Below are positions 26,861-35,864 of a stretch of DNA of 64,000 nucleotides, piece by piece. Within the stretch, counting starts at the first letter, position 1, and each line of letters starts with the position of its first letter. Both the position numbers and the translations under genes were made by a program. The DNA is from an uncultured Clostridium sp. Lineage in GTDB: Bacteria; Bacillota; Clostridia; Clostridiales; Clostridiaceae. The DNA is taken from contig CAIFEX010000001.1 of NCBI GenBank assembly GCA_903789665.1, positions 139,196-203,195 of the forward strand. Reading direction: 5' to 3'. The notes under the pieces were generated by a model. The model searched no databases. It had not been told where the DNA came from and was given only the letters and a program-made list of their open reading frames with translations.

Positions 26861-27235
26861 ATGATGGCTGATAAACTTACCAAGGTGGATATAATTACAT
26901 CTAGAGGCAAATTTGAGGAATTGAAAAAAGCTCTAGGAGATATTGGAATTGCTGGCATGACAGTTACAAACGTGTTGGGATGCGGAATGCAGAAAGGTCA
27001 TAAGGAATATTACCGCGGGCTTACCATGGACATAAATTTGATGCCTAAGGTGAAAATTGAAATAGTGGTCTGTGAAGTACCTGTGGATCTTGTGGTGGAG
27101 ACTGCAAAAAAGGTTCTCTATACTGGAGAAATGGGGGATGGCAAGATATTTGTATATAATGTGGAAAATGTTATACGTATAAGTACGGGAGATGAGGGAA
27201 AGGCAGCCCTTCAGTACGATGACAGGAACAGGTAG
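26861..27235 (+). CDS. glnK: P-II signal protein (GlnK-like) partner of Amt
   Basis: 124 residues of the P-II fold, with TGEMGDGKIFV (B-loop, about 85-95) and VIRISTGDEG (C-loop). The T-loop reads GHKEYYRGLTMDINLMPK. Compared with E. coli GlnB the uridylylated Tyr51 position is a Met, while Tyr46 remains, so classic uridylylation is unlikely. P-II proteins trimerise and block Amt when 2-oxoglutarate is low; the amt-glnK arrangement supports this. The symbol follows the gene order rather than a proven ortholog. Confidence 0.9.
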   Translation: MMADKLTKVDIITSRGKFEELKKALGDIGIAGMTVTNVLGCGMQKGHKEYYRGLTMDINLMPKVKIEIVVCEVPVDLVVETAKKVLYTGEMGDGKIFVYNVENVIRISTGDEGKAALQYDDRNR

Positions 27236-27548
27236 AAATGCTGCACTGTATTGAAATAATTGCTTTATCTGGTAAAATAGATATAATAATATAATTTAAC
27301 TCGATAAATGGGGAATTATTTAAACAGGACTGCATTTTATCCCGGAGGGGGAGGCCAGTGATGTGACGCGGGAGTACTGGAGGGAAAAGAAAGTTCATAT
27401 ATTGTTATAGAGGTTAAAAAGCTGGGAAGTTCTGTGTATCATTACATAGATGGAAAACTTCCGAAACCAGGTGAAAATTGTATCGGTAAAGATGAACAAG
27501 AGAATGTATGTAGAAATAGAAAATTAAAATATCAGGGGGGTTGTGTTT
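27236..27548. other. Intergenic region with a possible broken small ORF
   Basis: GGAGGGGGAGG near 27344-27354 precedes GTG 27363, which reads 15 codons (VTREYWREKKVHILL) to TAG 27408. A shifted frame then continues without stop to 27574, through a Lys/Cys-rich stretch (SVYHYIDGKLPKPGENCIG). This may be a decayed small gene; it could equally be chance. Confidence 0.3.
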
Positions 27549-28895
27549 ATGAATGTAGACAGGTGTATTGGTGAAGTTAAGAGGGACAACAATGTTGTTT
27601 CAAGGGCCTGCAGAATTCCGTATTTTCCACTGGTGGTGGAAAGCATAAAAGGATCAACTGTAAGAGATATAGATGGAAATGAATATATAGATCTACTGTG
27701 CAGTGCTGGTTCGACAAATGTTGGGGGAGCAAATGAGAAAGTGAAAAAATCCATAATAGATCAGGTAAACAAGTATATTCACTATACTCCAGGGTACTTG
27801 TACAACAAGCCCATGATTGATCTGGCCGAGAGACTTATAAAAATCACGCCGGGCAAGTTTGCAAAAAAAGTTGCTTTTGGACTTTCGGGATCGGATGCAA
27901 ATGACGGTGCAATTAAATTTGCCAGGGCCTATACCGGCAGAAGTTCTATAATCACATTTATCGGGGCCTATCACGGTGCCACTTACGGTTCCATGTCCAT
28001 GTCCGCAATTACAACCAAAATGAGAAGAAAACTTGGACCTTTTTTACCTGGTGTGTACAGTTTTCCCTATCCTAATTGCTATAGATGCATCTATGGTAAA
28101 AAAGAGAGCTGCTGTAATTTGGAATGCCTTCGTCAGATTGGAATTGCCTTTGAAAGCTACCTGCCTCCGGAAGATGTTGCGGCAGTTGTGATTGAACCTA
28201 TTCAGGGCGATGCGGGGATCATAGTGCCTCCGGGAAAATATATGAGAAAACTCCGTGAATTGTGTGCTCAAAACGGAATTTTGTTTATAAGCGAAGAAGT
28301 CCAGCAGGGATTTGGACGCACTGGCAGGTGGTTTGGCATTGAAAACTTTGATCTGATTCCGGATGCAGTCATACTTGGAAAGTCCATATCCAATGGAATG
28401 CCTTTAAGTGCAATTGTGGGAAGAGAAGAAATGATGCAGAGCCTTGATCCTCCCGCTCATATATTTACTACGGCCGCCAATCCGGTATGCTGCGCCTCTG
28501 CCGTAAGCACTGTAGACATAATTGCTGAAAAGGGGTTTCTGGAACATGTAAATGAAATCGGAAATTTTGCAAAGAATTATCTGAATCATTTGAAAGATGA
28601 ATATACTATTATAGGAGATGTAAGAGGGATTGGCCTATCCATAGGAGTAGAACTTGTCGAGGATAAAATAAGCAAAGAAAAAAATATAGAAGCTGCTCTT
28701 AAGATATGTTACAGGTGCTATGAAAAGGGAGTTATACTCATATCTCTAAATGGAAATGTTCTTAGAATTCAGCCTCCTCTCATTATTACAAAAGATGAAA
28801 TGTACAGGGCTTTGAAAATTATAAAATCCTCCATTGAAGATTACCTTCATGGAGATATACCTGACGATGTGCTGGACACTATAAAAGGCTGGTAG
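27549..28895 (+). CDS. Class III PLP aminotransferase (4-aminobutyrate aminotransferase/BCAA epimerase group)
   Basis: About 448 residues. Motifs: GSDANDGAIKFARAYTGR (about 115), EPIQGDAG (about 217), EEVQQGFGRTG (about 248) and the PLP lysine in ILGKSISNGMPLSAI (about 280). The EEVQQG form, with Glu where many aminotransferases have Asp, is also seen in isoleucine 2-epimerases of lactic bacteria, so amino-acid racemisation is an alternative to omega-amino acid transamination. A cysteine-rich insertion (PNCYRCIYGKKESCCNLEC, about 176-194) is notable. ATG 27549 is 8 nt after AGGGGGG. Confidence 0.8.
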   Translation: MNVDRCIGEVKRDNNVVSRACRIPYFPLVVESIKGSTVRDIDGNEYIDLLCSAGSTNVGGANEKVKKSIIDQVNKYIHYTPGYLYNKPMIDLAERLIKITPGKFAKKVAFGLSGSDANDGAIKFARAYTGRSSIITFIGAYHGATYGSMSMSAITTKMRRKLGPFLPGVYSFPYPNCYRCIYGKKESCCNLECLRQIGIAFESYLPPEDVAAVVIEPIQGDAGIIVPPGKYMRKLRELCAQNGILFISEEVQQGFGRTGRWFGIENFDLIPDAVILGKSISNGMPLSAIVGREEMMQSLDPPAHIFTTAANPVCCASAVSTVDIIAEKGFLEHVNEIGNFAKNYLNHLKDEYTIIGDVRGIGLSIGVELVEDKISKEKNIEAALKICYRCYEKGVILISLNGNVLRIQPPLIITKDEMYRALKIIKSSIEDYLHGDIPDDVLDTIKGW

Positions 28896-28910
28896 GGAAT
28901 CTGCATCAGA

Positions 28911-28950
28911 AAGTATCTGAAAAAAATTTGATTTTCAGGTACTTTTTTTA
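28911..28950 (+). terminator. Intrinsic terminator of the aminotransferase gene
   Basis: Stem AAGTATCTGAAAA pairing with TTTTCAGGTACTT (one wobble), followed by TTTTTT. Confidence 0.88.
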
Positions 28951-29035
28951 TTTTTTGCACTGCTTTTAAAAAATGCCTCTATGGATTGACCGGGTATTGT
29001 ATGGTAGAATACATATTATGGACGTGAAAATTTGA

Positions 29036-29716
29036 ATGTATTTGAGAAGAGATGAAAGCAAATTGAGATGTAGATATGTGTTATTTGATTTAGATGGGAC
29101 ATTGACGGAGTCCAAGGAGGGGATAACCAGGTCGGTGCAATATGCCTTGAAAAAATACAATATTTTTGTGGAAAATCTGGATTCACTTCAAAAATTTATA
29201 GGACCGCCCCTCAAGGATTCGTTTATTCAATATTATGGTTTTAGTGAAAAACAGGCATGTGGGGCAATTGGATATTATAGAAAGTATTTTGTATCCAGGG
29301 GAATGTTTCAAAATAAGGTATATGAAGGTATTGAAGACCTTCTGAAGAAACTCGAAAAATTAAAACTGAACCTGATGGTGGCTACTTCAAAACCTACGGT
29401 ATTTGCCGAAAAAATATTGAGGCATTATGGACTGTACCCGTATTTTAGTGCTGTAGCCGGCGCCAATTTAGATGGGACAAGATGTACTAAGGGAGAAGTT
29501 ATAGAGTATATTTTGGATAAGTACAATATAGGTGATCTTGACCGGGTAGTTATGGTAGGTGACAGAAAACATGATGTCCTCGGGGCTTCACAAAACGGAA
29601 TAGATTGTATAGGCGTCACCTATGGATATGGTTCCGCCGGAGAGCTTAAAAATGCAGGTGCCGCTTATATTGTTCATGATGTGGGGGAATTGTTTACCAG
29701 GATTGTTTCCATTTAG
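29036..29716 (+). CDS. HAD-superfamily phosphatase, phosphoglycolate phosphatase-like
   Basis: 226 residues. HAD motif I FDLDGTLTES (about 18-27), cap helix region, motif II ATSKP (about 112), motif III Lys and motif IV VMVGDRKHDVLGA (about 179). GVTYGYG near the end is typical of the Gph/PpaX branch, which removes phosphate from phosphoglycolate or pyrophosphate. The substrate is uncertain. No strong ribosome site lies before ATG 29036. Confidence 0.82.
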   Translation: MYLRRDESKLRCRYVLFDLDGTLTESKEGITRSVQYALKKYNIFVENLDSLQKFIGPPLKDSFIQYYGFSEKQACGAIGYYRKYFVSRGMFQNKVYEGIEDLLKKLEKLKLNLMVATSKPTVFAEKILRHYGLYPYFSAVAGANLDGTRCTKGEVIEYILDKYNIGDLDRVVMVGDRKHDVLGASQNGIDCIGVTYGYGSAGELKNAGAAYIVHDVGELFTRIVSI

Positions 29717-29742
29717 GGAATAAATCCAGTAAATATACTGTC

Positions 29743-30606
29743 CTACCTCATGAAATTTTTTTTATAATACTCCTTCGGGGAAAGCATGAAGATTTTTTTA
29801 AAGGCTCTTGAAAAATTTGAATAGTCGTTGAATCCCGATTCCATACAGGCATCCGTGATGCTTCTGCCCTTTTTTATGAGCAGGTTGGACATGATTAACC
29901 TTTTCTGTATTATATAATTGTGGATTGTATACCCTGTTTGCTCTTTAAATTTATGCATAAGATAATATTTGCTCATGTAAAACCTGGAAGATATACTGTC
30001 TATTGACAGATCACTGCTTAGATTTTTATTTATGTAGTTAAGGATACTGCCTATATTTTCATCGCATTTTATATCGGAAAATTCCCTGAGGTTTTTTTGA
30101 TCTAGAAACCACCTGTTTATATACACCATAAATTGTATAAAAAGGCAGTTTATAAGTGTTTTATAGCCGAATTCCCGGTTTTTTAAAGAGGACTTTATAC
30201 GGGAAAGCAATTTTTTTGTGTCTGCAAGCTGGGGACCGTCAAGTCTGAGCAAATTAAACCTCTGTGCAGATGCCAGATCGAAACAGCTCAGCAGGTTGCA
30301 GTTGTTATTGTATTTTATAAGAAAATCCGGGTTTACCCAGAAGATTATTCTCTCATAAATTTTATTGGGGTCTATTACTGCCTTGTGTATGTCGTTGCTG
30401 TTTATGAGAAGTATGTCCCAGGGCTTTAATTTATAGGAATTCCCCTCGATCAGGTAGGTTGTATCACCTGATACGAAGATGACTATCTTGTTGAAGTCAT
30501 GGTAATGAAATTGAAAGTCGATGGATTCCCTGTTTTTTAGATGGAATATTTTAAAATCCCTGTGGAGGTAGCCCTTCTTTATTTTAAGAATTTTATTTTT
30601 ACACAT
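29743..30606 (-). CDS. AraC-family transcriptional regulator
   Basis: 287 residues: an N-terminal cupin-like sensor (FHYHDFNKIVIFVSGDTTYLIEG, about 32-55) and a C-terminal pair of helix-turn-helices, from DLSIDSISSRFYMSKYYLMHKFKEQ (about 200) to a closing GFNDYSNFSRAFKKIFMLSPKEYY. It is divergent from the symporter gene at 30741 across 134 bp, so the symporter is its likely target, responding to a small ligand. A start at 30606 gives the usual length. Confidence 0.85.
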   Translation of the reverse strand: MCKNKILKIKKGYLHRDFKIFHLKNRESIDFQFHYHDFNKIVIFVSGDTTYLIEGNSYKLKPWDILLINSNDIHKAVIDPNKIYERIIFWVNPDFLIKYNNNCNLLSCFDLASAQRFNLLRLDGPQLADTKKLLSRIKSSLKNREFGYKTLINCLFIQFMVYINRWFLDQKNLREFSDIKCDENIGSILNYINKNLSSDLSIDSISSRFYMSKYYLMHKFKEQTGYTIHNYIIQKRLIMSNLLIKKGRSITDACMESGFNDYSNFSRAFKKIFMLSPKEYYKKNFMR

Positions 30607-30740
30607 ATATTTATATCTCCAATCGTTATAATTATAGGTTAAAGCATTTTTTGCAATGTTTCAAGCATTTTTAACAATAAAAAACGCAAAAAATTGGGAT
30701 ATAATAAACTATATAAACAATATTTTGGAGGTATTGATTA

Positions 30741-31991
30741 ATGAAGTCTTTTTTGAAGAATTACAAATTTCCCGCTATACTGCTCGGCTCAATAGTTTTG
30801 GGTGCGGTGATAGGCATAGTGGCAGGACCTAAAGCTGTGGTATTAAAACCTTTTGGGGACTTATTTTTAAATCTGATGTTCATGATAATAATACCACTGG
30901 TGTTTTTCAGTGTTTCCTCCGCCATAGCCAGTATGAATGGGATGAAGAGACTGGGAAAGATCATGGCAAGCACATTCTTTATTTTTTTATGTACATCTCT
31001 TGTAGCTTCCGTAGTTGGTTTTATGGGTGCCGTTGTTGTAAATCCGGCCAAGGGGATAGATTACAGCACGTTGAAAAAAATTGTTTCTACCGGAGGGGGT
31101 GCTGCACAAAAGGCCAAACAGGGGGGGATTTTGGAACAGCTGGTAAATACCGTTACCGTTTCGGATTTCGTTTCCCTGCTTTCCAAGAATAATATGCTCC
31201 AGCTCATTGTGTTTTCAGTACTCTTTGGGATTTCAACAGCCCTGGTAGGTGAAAAAGCTAAGCCTGTCACAAAGTTTTTGTCGGCAGCTTCGGACGTCAC
31301 TATGAAAATGGTGAAGATAGTGATGTACTATGCACCAATAGGACTTGGGTGCTATTTTGCTTCAGTGATAGGATCCCTCGGTACCAAAATACTTCAAGGC
31401 TATCTTAGAGTTTTCATTCTCTATATAGTTCTGGCCCTGGTGTACTATTTTGGATTTTTTACCCTGTATGCTTTTCTGTCAGGGGGGAGGAAGGCAGTCA
31501 ATATATTCTGGAAAAACGTGCTGACACCTACTATAACAGCCTTAGCTACCTGCTCAAGTGCGGCGACCATTCCGATCAATCTGGAATTTACGAAAAGAAT
31601 GGGTGTAGCCGATGATCTGGCGGAAACCGTAATTCCAATGGGTGCAAATATACACAAGGACGGATCTGCCATAGGCGGTGTCATGAAAATTACATTTTTG
31701 TTTGGACTTTTTGGTAAAAGCATGGCCACTCCTTCTTCGGCACTGTCCATAATTTTTGTGGCGTTTCTTGTAGGAGCTGTAATGGCGGCTATTCCAAGTG
31801 GGGGTATGATCGGGGAAATGCTTATTTTAAGTGTATATAATTTCCCGACGGAGTTACTTCCCATAATTGCTGTCATAAGTGTTATAATAGATGCACCAGC
31901 CACCGTGCTGAATTCTGCTGGAAACACAGTGTCCAGCATGCTTATATCGAGACTTGTAGAGGGAAAGCAGTGGCTTTCCGCCAAAAACTAA
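30741..31991 (+). CDS. Dicarboxylate/amino acid:cation symporter
   Basis: 416 residues of the DAACS (GltP/SstT) fold with eight helices. ATCSSAATIPINLE (about 271-284) is the serine-rich re-entrant loop HP1, and IPMGANIHKDGSAIGG (about 300-315) is the conserved NMDGT-equivalent motif, here with N-I-H-K-D-G. Sodium- or proton-coupled uptake of an acidic or neutral amino acid or dicarboxylate is expected; the altered motif leaves the substrate open. ATG is behind TGGAGG. Control by the divergent AraC protein is inferred. Confidence 0.85.
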   Translation: MKSFLKNYKFPAILLGSIVLGAVIGIVAGPKAVVLKPFGDLFLNLMFMIIIPLVFFSVSSAIASMNGMKRLGKIMASTFFIFLCTSLVASVVGFMGAVVVNPAKGIDYSTLKKIVSTGGGAAQKAKQGGILEQLVNTVTVSDFVSLLSKNNMLQLIVFSVLFGISTALVGEKAKPVTKFLSAASDVTMKMVKIVMYYAPIGLGCYFASVIGSLGTKILQGYLRVFILYIVLALVYYFGFFTLYAFLSGGRKAVNIFWKNVLTPTITALATCSSAATIPINLEFTKRMGVADDLAETVIPMGANIHKDGSAIGGVMKITFLFGLFGKSMATPSSALSIIFVAFLVGAVMAAIPSGGMIGEMLILSVYNFPTELLPIIAVISVIIDAPATVLNSAGNTVSSMLISRLVEGKQWLSAKN

Positions 31992-32038
31992 CAAATTGAC
32001 AATTGTAAATTGTGCATTGTCAATTGTAAATTGTAAAA
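31992..32038. repeat. Short AT-rich inverted/direct repeat (CAATTGTAAATTGT type)
   Basis: GACAATTGTAAATTGT occurs here, followed after GCATT by GTCAATTGTAAATTGT, so the element is both directly repeated and partly self-complementary (AATTGACAATT...). Related copies are at 35821-35849 and 50236-50269, always in gaps between genes. Confidence 0.65.
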
Positions 32039-32056
32039 ACTCGGGAGTTGATTATT

Positions 32057-33508
32057 GTGAATTTAAAAAAAATATTAAATAATATAGAATACGAAGTTGT
32101 CAGGGGAAATGACAATCTGGATATAGGGGAAATACAATATGATTCGAGAGAAATAAAGAAGGGGGATGTCTTTGTATGCATCCGGGGATATGTTACAGAC
32201 GGCCATAAATATATAGGAAGTGCCTGTGAAAATGGAGCTTCGGCAGTTGTGCTGAGTGAAGATGTGAAACCCGTGCCCGGTTGTACCGTAATAAGGGTAA
32301 AAGACACCAGAAAGGCCCTTGCCCTTATGGCCTCAAATTATTATGGAAATCCCTCGGAAAAATTGAAGGTCATAGGTGTGACGGGCACCAACGGCAAGAC
32401 CACGTCGACTTTTATGGTAAAGTCCATATTGGAAGCGGCAGGCTTCAAAGTAGGTCTCATAGGGACCATATCCAATTTTATAGGAGATAAGAAGATACCT
32501 TCCCATAGGACCACTCCTGAATCTCTTGAGCTTCAGAAATTATTGGCACGGATGGTGGAAGAGTCCGTGGATTATTGTGTCATGGAAGCTTCCTCCCATT
32601 CGCTGTATTTGGACAGAACTTACGGGATCAAATTCTGTCAGGCGATATTTACGAATTTGACTAGAGACCACCTGGACTTTCACAAGACATTTGAGAATTA
32701 CTATAGGGCAAAATTGATCCTGTTTCAAAATGCACTCAATTCCATAGTGAATATAGATGACAGGTACGGTGAAAGAATATGCAAAGATGCACCAGAAACT
32801 AAAGTTACCTATGCCATAGATAAAAAGGCAGATGTCCAGGGAAGCAGTTTGAATGTACATTCCAGGGGAATAGCTTTTACCATAACCTACGGCGAGGATA
32901 AAGAGTCAATAAATTTAAACATCCCGGGTAAATACAATGCGATGAACGCCCTGGGAAGTGCAGCGGCATGTTTGTGCGAGGGAGTTGATCTTCACACTGT
33001 GAAAAAGGGTCTTGAGCAGATGGAATCTGTTCCGGGAAGATGTGAGGTAGTTACAAAACCTTATAATCTGGGATATGAAGTTATAGTGGATTTTGCCCAC
33101 ACACCTGACGGACTGAAGAATATACTGAAAACCGTCAGGGAATTTACTAAGGGAAAACTCATATGCGTATTTGGATGCGGCGGCGACAGAGACAACACAA
33201 AAAGACCTGTAATGGGCAAAATAGGTACTGAGCTTTCTGATTTTGCATTTATAACCTCGGATAATCCGCGGACGGAGGATCCCATGTCCATTATAAGGGA
33301 AATACTGACCGGAGTTGAAAAACACAATTATACTGTTATTGGAAACAGGAGAGAGGCCATAAAGGCGGCCATGAAGATGGCAAAAAGGGGAGATGTGGTA
33401 GTTGTGGCAGGAAAGGGACACGAAACCTATCAGATTCTCAAAGACAAGACCATACATTTTGATGAAAGAGAAGTAGTAGCGGATATTGTAAAGGAACTTT
33501 CAAGTTAA
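32057..33508 (+). CDS. murE: UDP-N-acetylmuramoyl-tripeptide synthetase MurE
   Basis: About 483 residues. Mur ligase architecture: N-terminal domain with [15 protein letters not shown], central ATPase with [12 protein letters not shown]-loop (about 108), HRTTPE and SSHSL, then a C-terminal domain with [19 protein letters not shown] and [13 protein letters not shown] is the motif associated with meso-diaminopimelate as the added residue. It acts in the cytoplasm in peptidoglycan precursor synthesis. GTG 32057 lies 9 nt after CGGGAG and gives the usual N-terminus MNLKKIL. A stand-alone copy outside a division cluster suggests either the only murE or a second paralog. Confidence 0.92.
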   Translation: MNLKKILNNIEYEVVRGNDNLDIGEIQYDSREIKKGDVFVCIRGYVTDGHKYIGSACENGASAVVLSEDVKPVPGCTVIRVKDTRKALALMASNYYGNPSEKLKVIGVTGTNGKTTSTFMVKSILEAAGFKVGLIGTISNFIGDKKIPSHRTTPESLELQKLLARMVEESVDYCVMEASSHSLYLDRTYGIKFCQAIFTNLTRDHLDFHKTFENYYRAKLILFQNALNSIVNIDDRYGERICKDAPETKVTYAIDKKADVQGSSLNVHSRGIAFTITYGEDKESINLNIPGKYNAMNALGSAAACLCEGVDLHTVKKGLEQMESVPGRCEVVTKPYNLGYEVIVDFAHTPDGLKNILKTVREFTKGKLICVFGCGGDRDNTKRPVMGKIGTELSDFAFITSDNPRTEDPMSIIREILTGVEKHNYTVIGNRREAIKAAMKMAKRGDVVVVAGKGHETYQILKDKTIHFDEREVVADIVKELSS

Positions 33509-33555
33509 AATTTTACTGCCGGAAATTTTTGTTCATTGTAAAGGAGGAGAAAATC

Positions 33556-34509
33556 TTGAATTTATATATTTCGGATCTGGATGGAACACTGATGAATTCA
33601 AAACAACTTATAAGTAAAAGATCAGCTTCAATTATAAACGGGCTCATATCTTCAGGACTTAAATTTACTGCTGCCACAGCCAGATCCTATGAGTCGTCAG
33701 AAAATATATTGAAGCCCCTAAACCTGAACTTGCCTGTGATTTTAAACAATGGAGTATTTATCTACGATCCTGTTTCAGGCAAAAATGTTGTAGAAAATTA
33801 CATGGATAACAATTCGGCAAAATTTGTTTTAGAATATTACGAGTCCAGGGGCATATGTCCTTTTGTGTCAGCAGTGAATTTAAAAGGAGACAAAAAATTA
33901 TTCTACAGGGGGATATCGAACAGAGGGCAGGAAATATATATAAATTCAAGAAAAGCACAAAAGGACAGTAGACTGACCCTTATAGACAGATTTCTGCCTC
34001 TTGAAAGCTATAGTGTAGTGAATATATTTGCCATAGAGAAAAAAGAGCGTCTTGACGGTGCATATGCATTGTTCAAAGATAAACTGGACGTGAGCTGTCA
34101 GTACACTGAAGAAATATATTCCAGGGGATTCTTCTGGCTGGAAGTTACGAACCCCAGGGGCAATAAAGGGCTGGCAGCAGGGTTCCTGAAAAAATATTTA
34201 AAGGCCGACAAACTTATTTGTTTTGGAGACAATCTGAATGATGTGCCGCTTTTTAAAGTATCAGATGAAAAATATGCGGTAAAAAACGCCTACCCACAGC
34301 TCAAAAACCTTGCCACGGGAATTATAGGCCGCAATGATGAAGATGGAGTGGCTGAATTCCTCTTAAAATCCAGTGCAGCCGCAAAATACCGGGTGAACAG
34401 GCAGCCCTCGGAAAATGCCGGGAAAAGCCGGGTGAACAGGCAACCCCCGGAAAAAGCCGGGTGGACAGGCAACCCCCGGGGGTTGTTAATAAATTGTGAA
34501 CAAATTTAG
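33556..34509 (+). CDS. Cof-type HAD phosphatase with a repeat-encoded C-terminal tail
   Basis: About 317 residues. HAD motif I ISDLDGTLMNSK near the N-terminus, motif II TAATARS, motif IV FGDNLNDVPLF (about 217) and the large Cof-type cap between; family members dephosphorylate sugar phosphates or cofactors. The family fold ends near residue 273 (VAEFLLKSS). The last 44 residues (KYRVNRQPSENAGKSRVNRQ...) are encoded by a GC-rich dispersed repeat (34389-34483) that has removed or displaced the original stop. TTG 33556 is 8 nt after AAGGAGG. It may be cotranscribed with murE. Confidence 0.82.
   Translation: MNLYISDLDGTLMNSKQLISKRSASIINGLISSGLKFTAATARSYESSENILKPLNLNLPVILNNGVFIYDPVSGKNVVENYMDNNSAKFVLEYYESRGICPFVSAVNLKGDKKLFYRGISNRGQEIYINSRKAQKDSRLTLIDRFLPLESYSVVNIFAIEKKERLDGAYALFKDKLDVSCQYTEEIYSRGFFWLEVTNPRGNKGLAAGFLKKYLKADKLICFGDNLNDVPLFKVSDEKYAVKNAYPQLKNLATGIIGRNDEDGVAEFLLKSSAAAKYRVNRQPSENAGKSRVNRQPPEKAGWTGNPRGLLINCEQI
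34389..34508. repeat. GC-rich dispersed repeat, three tandem units plus palindromic end
   Basis: Three units of about 23 bp of the form CCGGGTGAACAGGCAACCC(CC)GG start at 34389, 34428 and 34457. The last runs into CCCCCGGGGG and then a TAATAAATTGTGAACAAATTT arm. The same palindrome core and arm occur at 48706-48759 and 62423-62471. Confidence 0.75.
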
Positions 34510-34574
34510 GACGCTTGACATAAGGCAATATTTTAATTAGAATTAACTCAAATAGAATTTTGAGTGAAAAATGC

Positions 34575-34609
34575 ACTTTAAATTGGTCCTGTGAGGCCAG
34601 AAAGGGATG
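34575..34609 (+). promoter_or_regulatory. PyrR-binding anti-antiterminator site
   Basis: The leader contains TTTAAATTGGTCCTGTGAGG followed by CCAGAAAGGGATG. This matches the PyrR RNA site of Bacillus pyr operons (GTCC-x-G-x-GAGGC-x-x-G-x-AAGG). Bound by PyrR with UMP, it would let the downstream terminator form and shut off carAB. Confidence 0.85.
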
Positions 34610-34667
34610 TATTGTTTTGGTTAGTCTTTTTTATGACTTTAAAAAAATGAACAGTTTTAGAAATTTT

Positions 34668-34720
34668 GGCAATAAAAAAGTTATTTCCATAGATAATTTT
34701 TTTTATTGCCTTTTTCTTTT
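34668..34720 (+). terminator. Attenuator terminator in the carA leader
   Basis: GGCAATAAAAAA pairs with TTTTTTTTATTGCC, then TTTTTCTTTT. Together with the PyrR site 60 bp upstream it forms a transcription attenuator. Confidence 0.85.
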
Positions 34721-34771
34721 CAAATAGCCGATTAAGTGTATTTTTGCTTATAAAAATGCAGGAGGTAATTT

Positions 34772-35821
34772 ATGAGAGCAAAACTTATATTGGAAAATGG
34801 AAGTGTCTTTTGCGGCGAAGGCTTCGGCTGCCTCAAAGACAGTGTTGGTGAAGTGGTATTCAACACCGGTATGACGGGATATGGGGAAATATTTACGGAT
34901 CCTTCTTATTATGGTCAGATAGTGACCATGACCTATCCTCTTATAGGAAATTATGGGGTTGATCTGGGCGACTTGGAATCAGCTTCACCTAAGGTGAAGG
35001 GAGTTGTCGTTAGGGAAATATGCCATTATTCCAGCAGCTTTAAGTCGGAGATGGAACTTGAGGATTACCTTAAGATAAATAAGGTAGTGGGACTCTCTGG
35101 AATTGATACCAGGGCACTTACAAAATCGCTCAGGTCAAAGGGCACCATGAAGGGAATCATAACTGTAGAGGATCTGGATTTTCATGCAGTAAAAAATACA
35201 ATTGAATCCTTTTCCAACAAAAATGCAGTATCTGAAGTAACTGCGAAGAAAAAATATACAGTTGGAAAAGGACAAAAGAAAATAGCAGTTTTGGATTTTG
35301 GCGTCAAGAAGAGCATGATAAAAGCATTTTTGGATAGAAACTGCACTGTAACGGTATTTCCGGCAGCATCTAGAGCAGAAGATATTCTTGAAATTGATCC
35401 GGATCTGATATTTCTGTCAAACGGGCCCGGAGACCCTGCAGATCTGCACTTTGAAATAGAGAACATAAAAAAGCTCATAGGCAGAAAACCTATAGTGGGA
35501 ATATGTCTCGGGCACCAGCTCCTGGCACTGGCGCTGGGGGGAACCACGGCGAAACTTAAATTTGGACACAGAGGTTGTAACCATCCTGTGAAAGATCTTA
35601 CAAGCGGTAAAGTCAGGATAACCTCTCAAAATCACGGGTACTATGTAGATAAATTGCCTGAGAATATGGAAATAACTCATGTCAGTTTAAATGATGGAAC
35701 CATAGAGGGGATGAAACACAAATCACTTCCCATATTTTCGGTACAGTTTCATCCAGAGGCATGTCCCGGACCAGAGGATAATGGTTATATATTTGATGAA
35801 TTTATGAAATATGCACTTTAA
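34772..35821 (+). CDS. carA: Carbamoyl-phosphate synthase small (glutaminase) subunit
   Basis: 349 residues. N-terminal CPSase small domain (FNTGMTGYGEIFTDPSY, about 30-46), then a class I glutamine amidotransferase domain with the Cys nucleophile in GICLGHQLL (about 245) and the His-x-Glu in QFHPEACPGP. It hydrolyses glutamine and channels ammonia to CarB. The PyrR attenuator upstream shows that this copy serves pyrimidine synthesis. The ATG is behind AGGAGG. Confidence 0.95.
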   Translation: MRAKLILENGSVFCGEGFGCLKDSVGEVVFNTGMTGYGEIFTDPSYYGQIVTMTYPLIGNYGVDLGDLESASPKVKGVVVREICHYSSSFKSEMELEDYLKINKVVGLSGIDTRALTKSLRSKGTMKGIITVEDLDFHAVKNTIESFSNKNAVSEVTAKKKYTVGKGQKKIAVLDFGVKKSMIKAFLDRNCTVTVFPAASRAEDILEIDPDLIFLSNGPGDPADLHFEIENIKKLIGRKPIVGICLGHQLLALALGGTTAKLKFGHRGCNHPVKDLTSGKVRITSQNHGYYVDKLPENMEITHVSLNDGTIEGMKHKSLPIFSVQFHPEACPGPEDNGYIFDEFMKYAL

Positions 35822-35849
35822 AATTGTCAATTGTAAATTGTAAATTGTA
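35821..35849. repeat. Short AT-rich repeat between carA and carB
   Basis: AAATTGTCAATTGTAAATTG plus TAAATTGTAG, a second copy of the element at 31992. It fills nearly the whole carA-carB spacer. Confidence 0.6.
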
Positions 35850-35864
35850 GAAGGGAGCGGCATT

